From Oceanobacillus salinisoli (GTDB lineage Bacteria > Bacillota > Bacilli > Bacillales > Amphibacillaceae), in contig NZ_WOFB01000003.1 of assembly GCF_009733865.1 (NCBI RefSeq), positions 124,001 through 188,000 on the forward strand: a stretch of 64,000 bases of DNA, in the 5' to 3' direction. The translations under genes and the position numbers were made by a program. Below the pieces are notes generated by a model. It was not told the DNA's origin, did not search any database, and was given only the letters and a program-made list of their open reading frames with translations. Shown here piece after piece: positions 1-10,576 of this stretch (position 1 is its first letter; every line of letters begins with the position of its first letter).

Positions 1-1233
1 ACAAATGAAGCAGATATTATCCTATTAAACACGTGCGCAATCCGTGAAAATGCTGAAAACAAAGTGTTTGGGGAAATTGGCCATTTAAAACCGCTTAAAC
101 TGGAAAAACCCGATTTAATTCTCGGAGTTTGTGGGTGTATGTCACAGGAAGAATCTGTCGTAAACCGAATTATGAAAAAACATCCACATGTTGATTTAAT
201 ATTCGGAACGCATAATATTCATCGTCTTCCGGAATTAGTGAAGGGCGCCATGTTTGGTAAAGAACAGGTTGTGGAAGTATGGTCAAAAGAAGGTGATATC
301 ATTGAAAACCTTCCAAAAGCAAGAAAAGGGAAAATTAAAGCATGGGTTAATATTATGTATGGCTGTGACAAATTCTGTACCTATTGTATTGTCCCAATGA
401 CACGCGGGAAAGAAAGAAGCCGCCGACCAGAAGATATTATTCAGGAAGTACGGCACTTAGTTGCACAAGGATACCAGGAAGTAACATTACTTGGTCAAAA
501 CGTAAATGCCTATGGTAAGGATTTGGAAGGCATGGATTATACATTTGGTGACTTAATGAATGACATCCATAAGATTGATATCCCAAGAGTCCGGTTTACT
601 ACTTCCCACCCAAGAGATTTCGATGATCATTTAATTGAAGTGCTGTCACAGGGAGGTAATCTTCTTGATCATATTCATCTTCCGGTTCAATCAGGAAGTA
701 GTGAAATATTAAAGAAAATGAATCGCAAATATACAAGAGAAGAGTATTTGGAATTAGTGCGTAAAATCCGCAAAGCTATCCCAAATGTAACACTAACAAC
801 GGATATTATCGTTGGATTCCCTAATGAAACAGAAGAGCAGTTTGAGGAAACGATGTCATTAGTAGAAGAAGTGGGATTTGAATCAGCTTATACGTTTATT
901 TATTCACCTCGTGAAGGAACACCTGCAGCACGTAAAAAAGATGATGTACCTGAAGAAGTGAAGAAACAACGACTCTACCGTTTAAATGAATTAGTAAATA
1001 AACAGTCTGCAGAATCGATGAAACAATATAAAGATAAAGTAGTAAAAGTTCTCGTTGAGGGTGAAAGTAAAAAAGACCCTGATATATTGGCAGGATATAC
1101 AGAAAAGAATAAATTAGTAAACTTTAAAGGTCCTAAATCGTCAATCGGAAAAATTGTTGATGTAAAAATTACCGAAGCAAAAACATGGTCATTAGATGGC
1201 ATAATGGTGGAAAATACAATCGAGGTGAACTAA
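1..1233 (+). CDS. miaB: tRNA-2-methylthio-N6-dimethylallyladenosine synthase MiaB (5' partial)
   Basis: Radical-SAM/[4Fe-4S] methylthiotransferase that adds the 2-methylthio group to i6A37 of tRNAs reading UNN codons. The frame is open from base 1, so the start lies outside the window; the first visible residues include NTCAIREN, part of the N-terminal UPF0004 domain with its cluster cysteines, followed by GVCGCM. The radical SAM motif CxxxCxxC is seen as CDKFCTYC near 364-387, followed by the usual family motifs and a C-terminal TRAM domain. The stop is 1 nt before ricA, and miaB-ricA-cotE-mutS-mutL is the B. subtilis order. MiaA, which makes the substrate i6A, is encoded nearby at 7631. Confidence 0.97.
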   Translation, partial: TNEADIILLNTCAIRENAENKVFGEIGHLKPLKLEKPDLILGVCGCMSQEESVVNRIMKKHPHVDLIFGTHNIHRLPELVKGAMFGKEQVVEVWSKEGDIIENLPKARKGKIKAWVNIMYGCDKFCTYCIVPMTRGKERSRRPEDIIQEVRHLVAQGYQEVTLLGQNVNAYGKDLEGMDYTFGDLMNDIHKIDIPRVRFTTSHPRDFDDHLIEVLSQGGNLLDHIHLPVQSGSSEILKKMNRKYTREEYLELVRKIRKAIPNVTLTTDIIVGFPNETEEQFEETMSLVEEVGFESAYTFIYSPREGTPAARKKDDVPEEVKKQRLYRLNELVNKQSAESMKQYKDKVVKVLVEGESKKDPDILAGYTEKNKLVNFKGPKSSIGKIVDVKITEAKTWSLDGIMVENTIEVN

Positions 1234-1234
1234 T

Positions 1235-1663
1235 ATGGCTACGTATTCACGCAAAGATGTTCTGGATGAGGCAAAGAAATTAGCAGAAATGCTTTCCAGT
1301 ACAGAAGAAATCGATCGTTTTAAACAAGTCGAAGCAAAACTTAATGAAAATCAGAAAGTACAGAAATTAATTCAAAAAATTAAGACCTTGCAAAAACAGG
1401 CAGTAAATTTCCAAGCATATGGAAAACAAGAAGCGTTAAAGAAGATTGAAGATGAAATTGAGCGGCTGCAGAATGAAATTGATGAAATTCCGGTTGTCCA
1501 GGAGTTTAAAGAGACTCAAATCGTCGTAAATGATGTATTGCAGCTCGTTTCTGGAACAATCGCAAGGGAAGTAACGAACCATGTTATTGAGTCGACTGGT
1601 GGAGATATATTATCAGGGGAAACTGGTTCGAAAGCAAAGAATAAAGCAGGCTGCTCCCATTAA
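1235..1663 (+). CDS. ricA: RicA/YmcA, subunit of the RicAFT (YmcA-YlbF-YaaT) complex
   Basis: 142-aa YmcA/YlbF-family helical protein. In B. subtilis RicA forms a complex with RicF and RicT that carries Fe-S clusters, assists RNase Y-dependent mRNA maturation, and affects competence, biofilm formation and sporulation. The sequence is rich in Glu/Lys amphipathic helices and ends in a short Cys-containing tail (AGCSH), matching the C-terminal cysteine used for cluster binding in the family. GAGGTG lies just upstream of the ATG and the gap from miaB is 1 nt, so the two are co-transcribed. A strong hairpin follows the stop. Confidence 0.93.
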   Translation: MATYSRKDVLDEAKKLAEMLSSTEEIDRFKQVEAKLNENQKVQKLIQKIKTLQKQAVNFQAYGKQEALKKIEDEIERLQNEIDEIPVVQEFKETQIVVNDVLQLVSGTIAREVTNHVIESTGGDILSGETGSKAKNKAGCSH

Positions 1664-1668
1664 TCTTT

Positions 1669-1715
1669 AAAATAGCCAGGTGAAAATAGTTCTTTCACCT
1701 GGCTATTTTAATGGA
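1669..1715 (+). terminator. Rho-independent terminator after ricA
   Basis: Perfect 17-bp stem (1669-1685 with 1693-1709) around a 7-nt loop. The right arm ends in TTTT and the left arm begins AAAA, so it could work in both directions. It closes the miaB-ricA transcript. Confidence 0.9.
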
Positions 1716-1841
1716 ACAATCTATGGGAAATTCCTCATATAATAAAATAAATAAAATTCTCCTAATTATTCTATTCTCTCTGTAACAACGCTCAGTCAAA
1801 TAATATGTAATGATTCCCCCTTTTTTCGTAAATAGCTATGC

Positions 1842-1869
1842 ACTTTAGGTATTTGTCTTGCATAAAATG
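1842..1869 (+). promoter_or_regulatory. Possible SigK-type promoter of cotE
   Basis: An AC dinucleotide at 1842-1843, a 17-nt gap and CATAAAATG at 1861-1869 resemble the SigK pattern AC-N16/17-CATANNNTA (last base differs). B. subtilis cotE has SigE and SigK promoters, so a mother-cell promoter here is expected. The match is short and assigned by eye. Confidence 0.35.
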
Positions 1870-1899
1870 ACTATGAAAAAAGAGGAGGTAAAAGTAATT

Positions 1900-2466
1900 A
1901 TGACTTTTCTTGATAAAGAGTACAGAGAAATCATTACAAAAGCTGTCTGTGGGAAAGGACGCAAATTTGCACAGGACTCTCATTCCATCACACCATCACA
2001 TAGACCTTCAAGCATTCTAGGATGCTGGGTGATCAATCACTTATATAATGCGAAGAAGAAATCAGAGGATACGGTGGAAATAAGTGGAAGTTACGATATT
2101 AATGTTTGGTATTCGTACAATGACAATACAAAAACGGAAGTTGTAACAGAGAGAGTAAATTATACAGATGTTATTCCACTTTCCACTAAAGATAAAAATA
2201 CAATTAGTGATGAATATGATGTATTAGCTAAAGTGATCCAGCAGCCTAACTGTCTAGAATGCAAAATTGCAGGTAACGGACACAAAATTGTTGTGGAAAT
2301 TGAACGTGAATTTGTCGTGCAAGTGATTGGTGAAACGAAGGTTTTCGTGAGAGTAGATCCTGAGTGGGAAAACGAGGATGACGTTGATGAGGAAGCATGG
2401 GAGCATGAAGTGACAGATGAAGAATTAGAAGGCGTGAAACCAGACTTCTTGAATAATAAAGATTAA
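1900..2466 (+). CDS. cotE: Spore outer-coat morphogenetic protein CotE
   Basis: CotE builds the outer spore coat by recruiting outer-coat proteins around the forespore in the mother cell. The 188-aa product has the family blocks [31 protein letters not shown] and VIQQPNCLE, and a very acidic C-terminal tail ending DFLNNKD. I start at ATG 1900 because AGAGGAGGT (1881-1889) sits 10 nt upstream; an in-frame upstream GTG/ATG region would place that ribosome site inside the coding sequence. The gene lies between ricA and mutS as in B. subtilis. It is monocistronic, with terminators on both sides. Confidence 0.95.
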   Translation: MTFLDKEYREIITKAVCGKGRKFAQDSHSITPSHRPSSILGCWVINHLYNAKKKSEDTVEISGSYDINVWYSYNDNTKTEVVTERVNYTDVIPLSTKDKNTISDEYDVLAKVIQQPNCLECKIAGNGHKIVVEIEREFVVQVIGETKVFVRVDPEWENEDDVDEEAWEHEVTDEELEGVKPDFLNNKD

Positions 2467-2470
2467 GAAT

Positions 2471-2506
2471 AAATACGAGGGATCAATTCTCTCGTATTTT
2501 TCTTTT
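2471..2506 (+). terminator. Terminator after cotE
   Basis: Inverted repeat AAATACGAG (2471-2479) / CTCGTATTT (2491-2499) followed by a T-rich tract (TTTTCTTTTTC). It separates cotE from mutS. Confidence 0.8.
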
Positions 2507-2599
2507 TCTACTATGAATCTTAAATTCGTCACATCTCCATTTGTCTTCATTTGTGCTATAATAATATAAGTAAATATCGGTTTTTTTGGAGGATTTATT

Positions 2600-5191
2600 A
2601 TGGCAAAAATGACACCAATGATGGAACAGTATATTAAAATCAAAGCAGATTATAAGGATGCCTTTTTATTTTATCGTTTAGGTGATTTTTATGAGATGTT
2701 TTATGATGATGCAATAAAAGCAGCACGAGAGCTGGAAATAACTTTAACGAAACGAAGTAATGGAAAAAGTGAACCGATTCCAATGTGCGGAGTACCTTAC
2801 CATTCAGCAGAAGGGTATATAAAGACGTTAATAGATAAAGGATATAAAGTTGCGATATGTGAGCAGGTGGAAGATCCGAAAACAGCCAAAGGAGTTGTGA
2901 AAAGAGAGGTTGTACAGCTTATTACCCCAGGGACAGTCATGGAGAGTAATATGTTAAATGAAGGGGAGAATAACTATATTGCTAGTCTTTCACACTTTCA
3001 GGATGGTTCATATGTAATTGTATATAACGATCTTTCCACGGGGGAAAATAGACTGGCAAAGATTTCTCATGGCTGGGACGCTGTAATTCATGAATTATAT
3101 AATCAGCCTATCAAAGAAATTGTCATTTCATCCAATCTTCCTGAAAACCTTCAAAACCAATTAAAAGATAGATTAAATGTAACCCTATCCTACCAAAATG
3201 AAATTACATTTAATGCAGAATATCGTGATCTTAGTGAAAATTTGAATGATGAGCACCTAATGAAGGCATTCAGCCGCTTGTTAAACTATATTCAAAACAC
3301 GCAAAAGCGCTCACTAGATCACTTAAAGAAAGCAGAGGTAATAGAGTTAAAGAATTACCTTTCATTGGATATGTATTCTAAGCGTAATCTGGAGTTAACA
3401 GAAACTATTATAAAAAAAGGGAAACAAGGAAGTCTCCTATGGGTGCTGGATCATACAGTTACGGCAATGGGCTCCAGAACACTAAAAAAATGGCTGGAGA
3501 GACCATTATTAGATAAAAAAAGGATTGAAGATAGATTAGATGCGGTAGAGGGGCTATACCAAGGCTTTTTGGAAAGAGATGAGATTCGTGAAATCTTAAA
3601 GTCCATATATGATTTGGAACGATTATCTGGAAGAGTAGCGTTTGGAAATGTTAATGCCAGGGATTTAATTCAATTGAAACAATCCCTAGAGAAAATTCCT
3701 GAATTAAAGGCTATATTAAATCAGTTTGATCAAAAACAGATTAAAAAATTAGCAGACGGTTTAATTTATCCAGAGTATATTGTAGAATTGTTGCATTCTG
3801 GTATTGTAGATGATCCTCCTGTAACGATTAAAGAAGGATCAATTATTAAGGATGGATATAATGAGACACTTGATGCCTATCGTGATGCATCAAGAAATGG
3901 GAAGAAATGGATAGCAGAATTAGAGAAAAAAGAAAAACAGGAAACAAATATTAAATCGTTGAAAATCGGTTTTAATAAAGTGTTTGGTTATTATATTGAA
4001 GTAACAAAAGCGAACTTGCATTTGCTGCCTGAAGGAAAATATCAGCGTAAGCAGACGTTGACAAATGCGGAACGATTCATCACACCGGAACTTAAAGAAA
4101 AAGAAGAGTTAATTCTGGAAGCGGAAGAAAAAAGCATTGATTTGGAATATCAATTGTTTATAGAAATTAGGGATAGGATAAAAGAGTATATTCCAGAGCT
4201 TCAGCATTTGGCTGATGTAGTGAGTCAAATCGATGTGCTCCAGGCTTTTGCAACGGTAAGTGAAAAGAATAATTATAAGCGTCCGTCCTTTGGAGAAAAA
4301 CGTCTTTCCATCAAAAATGGACGTCACCCAGTCGTAGAACAAGTGATGAAAGATGGTTCTTATGTGCCCAATGATATAACACTGGATGAAGATCACCATA
4401 TGCTATTAATTACAGGTCCGAATATGTCAGGTAAGAGTACGTACATGCGACAGCTGGCCTTGACAGTAATTATGGCACAAATTGGGTGCTTTATTCCAAG
4501 TGACGAAGCGGAACTGATTATTTTTGATCAAATATTTACCCGCATTGGTGCTGCTGATGATTTAGTTTCTGGACAAAGTACATTTATGGTGGAGATGCTG
4601 GAGGCCAATCACGCTATTTCCAATGCTACAGACAAGAGTTTAATTCTATTGGATGAAATTGGTCGTGGGACAAGCACCTATGATGGAATGGCATTGGCAC
4701 AGGCGATTGTGGAATATATTCATCATAATATTCATGCTAAAACATTATTTTCCACACACTACCATGAATTAACTGCATTGGAGAAAACATTGCCCCGGTT
4801 AAAAAATATTCATGTTCGAGCGGAAGAATATGAAGGGAATGTTGTCTTCCTTCATCAAATCAATGAAGGTGCAGCAGATAAAAGTTATGGTATCCATGTT
4901 GCGAAACTTGCCAATTTGCCAGATTCTTTAATAGAAAGAGCAAGTACTATTTTGCAGGAATTAGAAGATGGAGATAAGGCACAGCCAAAAACCGAAAATC
5001 TTGACTCTGAACAAATCTCCTTTTTTGTGGAAGAAGTAGAAGAAAAGGAGAGAAATCCTGAGAAAATAGAGCTTTCTGATTCAGAGAAAACAGTCATTCA
5101 ATCATTAAAGGACATAAATTTATTTGATATGACACCAATGGAAGCAATGAATGAGTTATATCGTTTACAAAAAGAAGCCAAAAATTCGTAA
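2600..5191 (+). CDS. mutS: DNA mismatch repair ATPase MutS
   Basis: 863-aa mismatch-recognition ATPase of usual MutS1 length. The mismatch-wedge motif F-Y-E is at residues 30-32, a connector/lever/clamp region follows, and the ABC-type ATPase has Walker [10 protein letters not shown] at about 606-614, Walker [12 protein letters not shown] and the STHYHEL switch. The ATG at 2600 has GGAGG 7 nt upstream. The stop is 30 nt before mutL, giving the conserved mutSL operon. The far C-terminus carries a charged linker and a small helical tail, as in Bacillus MutS, which binds the beta clamp. Nothing in the motifs looks damaged. Confidence 0.98.
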   Translation: MAKMTPMMEQYIKIKADYKDAFLFYRLGDFYEMFYDDAIKAARELEITLTKRSNGKSEPIPMCGVPYHSAEGYIKTLIDKGYKVAICEQVEDPKTAKGVVKREVVQLITPGTVMESNMLNEGENNYIASLSHFQDGSYVIVYNDLSTGENRLAKISHGWDAVIHELYNQPIKEIVISSNLPENLQNQLKDRLNVTLSYQNEITFNAEYRDLSENLNDEHLMKAFSRLLNYIQNTQKRSLDHLKKAEVIELKNYLSLDMYSKRNLELTETIIKKGKQGSLLWVLDHTVTAMGSRTLKKWLERPLLDKKRIEDRLDAVEGLYQGFLERDEIREILKSIYDLERLSGRVAFGNVNARDLIQLKQSLEKIPELKAILNQFDQKQIKKLADGLIYPEYIVELLHSGIVDDPPVTIKEGSIIKDGYNETLDAYRDASRNGKKWIAELEKKEKQETNIKSLKIGFNKVFGYYIEVTKANLHLLPEGKYQRKQTLTNAERFITPELKEKEELILEAEEKSIDLEYQLFIEIRDRIKEYIPELQHLADVVSQIDVLQAFATVSEKNNYKRPSFGEKRLSIKNGRHPVVEQVMKDGSYVPNDITLDEDHHMLLITGPNMSGKSTYMRQLALTVIMAQIGCFIPSDEAELIIFDQIFTRIGAADDLVSGQSTFMVEMLEANHAISNATDKSLILLDEIGRGTSTYDGMALAQAIVEYIHHNIHAKTLFSTHYHELTALEKTLPRLKNIHVRAEEYEGNVVFLHQINEGAADKSYGIHVAKLANLPDSLIERASTILQELEDGDKAQPKTENLDSEQISFFVEEVEEKERNPEKIELSDSEKTVIQSLKDINLFDMTPMEAMNELYRLQKEAKNS

Positions 5192-5221
5192 GCAGGGAAT
5201 CATAGAAAGGATTTTGTTTGC

Positions 5222-7084
5222 ATGAAGATTGTTCAAATGTCTGATGCATTAGCGAATAAAATAGCTGCAGGTGAAGTGGTTGAAAGGCCGGCATCGGTTG
5301 TAAAGGAACTGGTTGAAAATAGTATCGATGCAAACAGCACATGGATTAAAGTAGATATTTTAGAAGCGGGACTGGAACAAATTAAAGTGATTGATAATGG
5401 AGGCGGGATGAGCGAAGAAGACAGTGAACGTGCTTTTCTTCCTCATGCAACCAGTAAAATAAAAAGTGAAAGTGATTTATTTCATGTAAAAACATTGGGA
5501 TTTCGTGGAGAGGCATTAGCTAGTATTGCCTCTGTGAGTAAATTAACGATCCAAACATCGGAAGGCAAGGAAGCAGGTACCTGTCTAGTATTAGAAGGTG
5601 GAAAAATAATAGATAGAAAGAAAAGTGATGCAAGAAAGGGAACGGAAATTACTGTTGATCATTTATTTTTTAATACACCAGCTCGTCTAAAATACATGAA
5701 AAGCCTTCATACGGAGCTAGGGCATATTACTGATTTGCTGAATCGGCTTGCTCTTTCCCATCCGAATATTCGCTTTGAAGCAACTCATAATGGAAAGGGG
5801 CTGTTTAAAACAGCTGGAACCGGAGATTTACTTCATGTTGTTTCACAGGTATACGGTATGAATGTAGCCAAAAATATGCTTCCGGTAAGTGAAAATACAC
5901 TCGATTTTCAGATTGAGGGATATATCGCCAAACCTGAAGTGACAAGAGCATCCAAGAATTATATTTCTACCATCATTAACGGCAGATATATCAAAAGTAT
6001 TCCATTGAATCAGGCGATTATCCGCGGCTATCATACACTGCTGCCAATTGGGCGATCACCAATCGTCGTACTATCTATTAAAATGGACCCGATTTTAGTG
6101 GATGTGAATGTACACCCTACCAAACTGGAGGTACGGTTTAGTAAAGATAAAGAATTATTTACATTAATTGAAGAATTAATTCGCAATAAGTTTCGGGAAA
6201 TCACTTTAATTCCTGAAATGGAACAGCGACAAAAGCCAAAGATAAAAGAAAAGAGCTATCAACATACGATGAATTTTGAAAGCTCAAAAGCAGTAGCCGA
6301 ACCAACAGGAAATCAGTTAAACGAAAACATGCATATCAATGAAGAAAAAACAGAGCGTGAATCTGCAGAAGAACCAGTTCCAGCAACTACTGTTGAAGCA
6401 AGCTTACAATCTGAACCGGAAGAAAAGGAAATAGATGACCATTCTGTTTCAAAAGATACAGATATTCAATCTGATGAAGAATATGCCAACTCCTCAAAGC
6501 AGCGTGTTCCAGCAATGTATCCAATCGGTCAATTGCAGGGTACGTATATATTGGCGCAAAATGAAAATGGATTGTACATGATTGATCAACATGCTGCACA
6601 GGAGCGAGTTAAATATGAGTTTTTTAAGGAAAAGCTTGGTAAACCAGTCAATGTATCACAAGAACTATTACTTCCAATGACATTTGAGTTTTCCAAACAA
6701 GAAGCTATTTTTATCGAACAGTATAAAGAAGAGTTAGAAAAAGTAGGACTATTTTTTGAGAATTTCGGTAGCCAGACATATGTTATTCGTTCCCATCCTA
6801 ATTGGTTTCCTAATGGATTTGAAGAAGAGATCATCCGGGAGATGGTAGAACAGATTATCAACGAAGAAAAGGTAAATATTGAAGCGATTAGAGAAGAAGC
6901 GGCTATCTTGATGTCATGCAAACGTTCGATAAAAGCCAATCATTATCTGAATCAGGATGAAATGTTTCGGTTGTTGGAAGATCTCCGAAATACAACCGAT
7001 CCATTTACTTGTCCGCACGGAAGACCAATTATTGTCCACTTTTCTACCTATGAACTGGAAAAAATGTTTAAACGGATTATGTAG
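5222..7084 (+). CDS. mutL: DNA mismatch repair endonuclease MutL
   Basis: 620-aa MutL. The N-terminal GHKL ATPase shows E29-x3-N33, IDNGGGM, ATSKI and GFRGEAL. A Glu/Ser-rich linker (about 340-430) has the low complexity usual for MutL. The C-terminal domain has the metal-dependent nicking-endonuclease motif [12 protein letters not shown] starting at D455, plus SCKRSIKAN and CPHGRP, so this is the endonuclease type found in organisms without MutH. It is co-transcribed with mutS. The start ATG is preceded by AGAAAGGA. There is no obvious terminator before the following dps gene. Confidence 0.98.
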   Translation: MKIVQMSDALANKIAAGEVVERPASVVKELVENSIDANSTWIKVDILEAGLEQIKVIDNGGGMSEEDSERAFLPHATSKIKSESDLFHVKTLGFRGEALASIASVSKLTIQTSEGKEAGTCLVLEGGKIIDRKKSDARKGTEITVDHLFFNTPARLKYMKSLHTELGHITDLLNRLALSHPNIRFEATHNGKGLFKTAGTGDLLHVVSQVYGMNVAKNMLPVSENTLDFQIEGYIAKPEVTRASKNYISTIINGRYIKSIPLNQAIIRGYHTLLPIGRSPIVVLSIKMDPILVDVNVHPTKLEVRFSKDKELFTLIEELIRNKFREITLIPEMEQRQKPKIKEKSYQHTMNFESSKAVAEPTGNQLNENMHINEEKTERESAEEPVPATTVEASLQSEPEEKEIDDHSVSKDTDIQSDEEYANSSKQRVPAMYPIGQLQGTYILAQNENGLYMIDQHAAQERVKYEFFKEKLGKPVNVSQELLLPMTFEFSKQEAIFIEQYKEELEKVGLFFENFGSQTYVIRSHPNWFPNGFEEEIIREMVEQIINEEKVNIEAIREEAAILMSCKRSIKANHYLNQDEMFRLLEDLRNTTDPFTCPHGRPIIVHFSTYELEKMFKRIM

Positions 7085-7141
7085 CAGGGTATAAATCACA
7101 CACTTCTTTGGTAATGATAGTAGAAAAAAGAGGTGTGAGTG

Positions 7142-7606
7142 TTGGAAAATAAAAATCAGGAATTGATTAATTTTTTAAATCAAACATTATCCAATTACTT
7201 TGTTCTGTACGTAAAACTACATCGCTATCATTGGTTTATTCAAGGCAGGCATTTTTTTACACTGCATGAAAAATTTGAGGAAATGTACGAAATGGTGGCC
7301 AGTGATTTAGATGAAATTGCAGAACGAATCTTAGCAATAGATGGAAAACCGCTAGCAACGATGGTAAAATATTTAAAAGAAACAACACTAACGGAAGCGA
7401 ATGCAGACGACAAGGAAAATGAAATCATCGAACAATTAACAAAGGATTACAAACAGATTATTGATGAAATTAAGAAGGATGGCATCCGACTTGCTGAGGA
7501 GCATCAGGATGAACCATCTGCAGATTTGTTAATTTCTATTCAAGCAAAACTGGAAAAATACGTTTGGATGCTCAATAGCTATCGTGCGTACGATTCACAT
7601 GAATAA
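7142..7606 (+). CDS. dps: Dps-family ferritin-like DNA-protection protein
   Basis: About 154-aa four-helix Dps/MrgA-type miniferritin, which forms dodecamers that oxidise and store Fe(II) with peroxide and protect DNA. The ferroxidase region is visible as KLHRYHWFIQG followed by FFTLHEKFEEMYE and DLDEIAERIL. The start is uncertain: AGAGGTG (7129-7135) lies 6 nt before TTG 7142 and only 3 nt before GTG 7139, so I prefer TTG. The gene sits between mutL and miaA, where B. subtilis has other genes, so its position is a lineage-specific insertion. No PerR box was recognised. Confidence 0.9.
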   Translation: MENKNQELINFLNQTLSNYFVLYVKLHRYHWFIQGRHFFTLHEKFEEMYEMVASDLDEIAERILAIDGKPLATMVKYLKETTLTEANADDKENEIIEQLTKDYKQIIDEIKKDGIRLAEEHQDEPSADLLISIQAKLEKYVWMLNSYRAYDSHE

Positions 7607-7630
7607 ATAAATGTAACTAGGGGAATACTA

Positions 7631-8569
7631 ATGAAAAAAACCGTAATAGCTATTATGGGGCCTACTGCAGTGGGCAAAACGAAATTAAGTATTGAAGTTG
7701 CCAAACAGTTTAATGGTGAAGTGATAAGTGGTGACTCGATGCAAATATATAAAGGAATGGATATAGGTACAGCAAAAATCAAGGAAGAAGAAATGGAAGG
7801 AATTCCTCATCATATGATTGATATGAAAGAACCAGATGAGGAATTTTCTGTTGCTGATTTTAAGAATTACGTTCAAAACTATATAGATGAAATCAGCAAT
7901 CGAAATAAATTGCCCATCCTTGTTGGTGGAAGTGGTCTATACATCCAGGCTGCTCTATTTGATTATAACTTTTCGAACCAAAAAAGAGATGAAACGCTTA
8001 CTCGTCAATTGGAAGATAGAATTAAAAGAGAAGGTCCCTTACCGTCATATAACCGTTTGAAAGAGATTGATCCCGTACAAGCAGAAAAGATTCATCCTAA
8101 TAATCACAGACGCCTGATTCGTGCATTAGAAATCTATGAAACAACTGGATTAACCATGACAGAATATCAAAATAATCAAACCTTTGAATCTCCGTATTAT
8201 TTAGTGCTAATCGGGTTAGAAATGGAAAGAGCACAGTTATATGAGCAAATCAATCAGCGTGTGGATGTAATGGTAGAGGAAGGATTAGTCGATGAGGTAA
8301 GCAAACTGCTCGAAAAAGGATATGAAGGATGTCAATCCATGAATGCCATCGGTTATAAAGAATTCATCCCTTATTTTAGAGGAGAGAAATCGCTGGAGGA
8401 GTCCATTGAAATATTGAAACGTAATTCACGAAGATATGCAAAACGTCAATATACCTGGTTCAAAAATAAAATGGATATTACCTGGTATGACATGACGGAT
8501 ACAAATAATAGAAATGAAAAGTTTCCTATGATTTTGGATGATTTAGCAGGAATTTTAAAAAATACATAG
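7631..8569 (+). CDS. miaA: tRNA dimethylallyltransferase MiaA
   Basis: 312-aa enzyme transferring the dimethylallyl group from DMAPP to N6 of A37 in tRNA, supplying the substrate of MiaB. P-loop GPTAVGKT is at residues 10-17, followed by GDSMQIYKGMDIGTAK, PHHMID, GGSGLYIQA and the C-terminal QYTWF motif, all typical of the family. The ATG has GGGG-containing ribosome site upstream (7620-7623). hfq follows after 39 nt, the conserved miaA-hfq pair. Confidence 0.97.
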   Translation: MKKTVIAIMGPTAVGKTKLSIEVAKQFNGEVISGDSMQIYKGMDIGTAKIKEEEMEGIPHHMIDMKEPDEEFSVADFKNYVQNYIDEISNRNKLPILVGGSGLYIQAALFDYNFSNQKRDETLTRQLEDRIKREGPLPSYNRLKEIDPVQAEKIHPNNHRRLIRALEIYETTGLTMTEYQNNQTFESPYYLVLIGLEMERAQLYEQINQRVDVMVEEGLVDEVSKLLEKGYEGCQSMNAIGYKEFIPYFRGEKSLEESIEILKRNSRRYAKRQYTWFKNKMDITWYDMTDTNNRNEKFPMILDDLAGILKNT

Positions 8570-8608
8570 AATTTATTAAAATATAGATAGAAAAGAGGAG
8601 GAAGCACG

Positions 8609-8833
8609 ATGGCACAAACTGTCAACATTCAGGACCAATACTTAAATCAATTAAGGAAGAACCATATTTCTGTTACTGTGATTCTGACAAATGGTTTTCA
8701 ATTAAGGGGTATCGTGAAAGCATTTGATAATTTTACTGTATTGGTGGAAACGGAAGGCAAGCAGCAACTGATTTTTAAACATGCAATCTCAACATTTGCA
8801 CCTGTTAAGAACATTACGCTTGAAAAAGAATAG
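8609..8833 (+). CDS. hfq: RNA chaperone Hfq
   Basis: 74-aa Sm-like protein forming a hexameric ring that binds sRNAs and mRNAs. Sm1 ([20 protein letters not shown]) and Sm2 with the family signature FKHAIS are intact, and the length fits the short Gram-positive Hfq without an extended C-terminus. GAGGAGGAAG precedes the ATG. It follows miaA and is closed by a hairpin terminator. Confidence 0.97.
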   Translation: MAQTVNIQDQYLNQLRKNHISVTVILTNGFQLRGIVKAFDNFTVLVETEGKQQLIFKHAISTFAPVKNITLEKE

Positions 8834-8838
8834 GCTAT

Positions 8839-8868
8839 AAACGGGCGATATATCGTCCGTTTTTTAAT
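8839..8868 (+). terminator. Terminator after hfq
   Basis: Stem AAACGGGCGAT / ATCGTCCGTTT (one G-T pair) with almost no loop beyond the stem tip, followed by six or more T residues. It closes miaA-hfq. Confidence 0.85.
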
Positions 8869-8956
8869 TTGCATCATGCTCCCCTATACTATTTAGGCAT
8901 TTGTCACAAGTTGTTGGTCATATGCGTATACTGAAAGTGATTGAAGGGGTGATGGT

Positions 8957-9883
8957 GTGGAATCGCAAAAAAACCGTTATAAAAATAGTCAAATTAATAT
9001 AATACTGCATGAAAACAAAAAGATTAAATCAGAAAACAGCACAAACTTTCGTTATATAGAGAATAATCCATTTAAGAATATAGATGAGGAATTTTCTACG
9101 TTTATTGGTATGAATAAACTAAAATCGACTATAAAAGAAATTTATGCAACAATTGTTATTAATGAAAAACGGAACGAATTAGGATTAAAAAATACGAAGC
9201 AAGTCCTCCATATGTTATTTAAAGGAAACCCTGGCACAGGCAAGACAACAGTAGCGAGAAAGCTTGCTAAACTTTACTTTGATATGAATTTGCTATCAAA
9301 AGGGCATTTTATAGAAGCAGAGCGTGCAGATTTAGTTGGAGAATATATTGGCCAAACTGCTCAGAAAACACGCGCCATGATCCAGAAGGCAATGGGTGGA
9401 ATACTGTTTATCGATGAAGCATATTCACTTGCGCGTGGCGGTGAAAAAGATTTTGGCAAGGAAGCTATTGATACGCTTGTAAAACACATGGAAGATAATC
9501 ATAATGATTTTGTTCTTATATTAGCTGGATATCCCCACGAAATGGACCGGTTTCTGCGGCTAAATCCAGGGTTAAAATCCAGGTTTCCATTCATTCTAAA
9601 TTTCGAGGACTATGAAGTGGATGAATTGCTGAAAATTGCCAAGCAAATGGCAGCACAAAGAGAATACAAATTAACAAAAGAAGCAGAATGGGAACTTCGG
9701 AATCATTTATATAAAAAAACTCAGGAAAGATTAACCAATTTTGCCAACGCCCGTTATATACGCAATGTGATTGAGCATTCCATTCGTCTGCATGCTGTAA
9801 GACTGCTGGAACAAGACCGTTATTCTTCTGATGATTTAATTTATTTAACTGCAAGAGATTTACAATTGAATGAGTTATCTTAA
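8957..9883 (+). CDS. spoVK: Stage V sporulation protein K, AAA+ ATPase
   Basis: 308-aa CbxX/CfqX-type AAA+ ATPase. Walker A GNPGTGKT is at residues 90-97, Walker B ILFIDEA at 149-155, and sensor/arginine-finger region NPGLKSRFPF follows. In B. subtilis SpoVK is a mother-cell protein needed for late spore maturation; its substrate is unknown. GTG start with GAAGGGGTGAT upstream. In B. subtilis spoVK is followed directly by ynbA(hflX)-ynbB-glnR-glnA; the same order holds here except that a tnpB relic separates spoVK and hflX. Confidence 0.94.
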   Translation: MESQKNRYKNSQINIILHENKKIKSENSTNFRYIENNPFKNIDEEFSTFIGMNKLKSTIKEIYATIVINEKRNELGLKNTKQVLHMLFKGNPGTGKTTVARKLAKLYFDMNLLSKGHFIEAERADLVGEYIGQTAQKTRAMIQKAMGGILFIDEAYSLARGGEKDFGKEAIDTLVKHMEDNHNDFVLILAGYPHEMDRFLRLNPGLKSRFPFILNFEDYEVDELLKIAKQMAAQREYKLTKEAEWELRNHLYKKTQERLTNFANARYIRNVIEHSIRLHAVRLLEQDRYSSDDLIYLTARDLQLNELS

Positions 9884-10091
9884 ATTTCCAGAACCTTTTT
9901 AGAATAACCTCTAGCAAAAACACGGCTGGAGAAATTTATCTTATCATTCTCAGCCAGAAGACTCCCTCTTTCATCGTGAGAAGGGAATTATCCCAACGAT
10001 AAGGGGGAGATGAATGGCTGTTGGTGATAGCCAAAAACTCCCTTACTATGTTACGATAAGAACAAACGTTCCTAATTAGTGAGGTGATTTC

Positions 10092-10576
10092 ATGTTGGTA
10101 AAAAAGCGTTTAAGTTTCGTATCTTTTCTAATCAAAAACAGATCGAACTCATAAATAAAATCATTGGCTGTTCGAGATTTGTATTTAATTACTTCCTCGC
10201 TAAGCAGAAACAAAAAGATGCTTACCGGTACATCGTTGAAGAAATGAAACAAAACGGACAACTGCCAACAAACAACTGGAAAGGTGAGTTTTTCAATAAA
10301 TATGATTCAGTTAAGGCTGTTAGGCAGTTGAAGGAACATTATTCTTTCCTAAAAGAAGTAGACAGCATTTCCCTTCAAAAATCCGTTGAAAATCTAGCAG
10401 ATGCTTACCAACGCTATTACAGGAAACAAAACAAAATGCCCTGTTTTAAAAGCAAAAAAACAAGGTGCAATCCTATAGCATGTCGAGTCCATCACCAAAG
10501 AGATATTAACGCAGGGTTAAATCTCAGAAATGAAGCTCTAAGGCTTCTAACCGCAGGGACTGCGGGGTTAGCCTAA
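10092..10576 (+). pseudogene. tnpB (IS605 OrfB) remnant, frameshifted and internally deleted
   Basis: TnpB is the RNA-guided nuclease ancestral to Cas12. Here ATG 10092 (preceded by GAGGTGATTTC) opens MLVKK, but an A6 run (10100-10105) is one base short and the homologous frame (KFRIFSNQKQIELINKIIG, then CSRFVFNYFLAK) continues one frame over. A second A-run (10454-10460) also looks one base short, since the alternative frame reads KNKVQSYSM as in intact TnpB. The central part with the first two RuvC acidic residues and most of the zinc ribbon is missing. The C-terminus VHHQRDINAGLNLR to GTAGLA is preserved. About 160 codons remain of an expected 360-400, so it is certainly non-functional as a nuclease. 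Confidence 0.85.
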
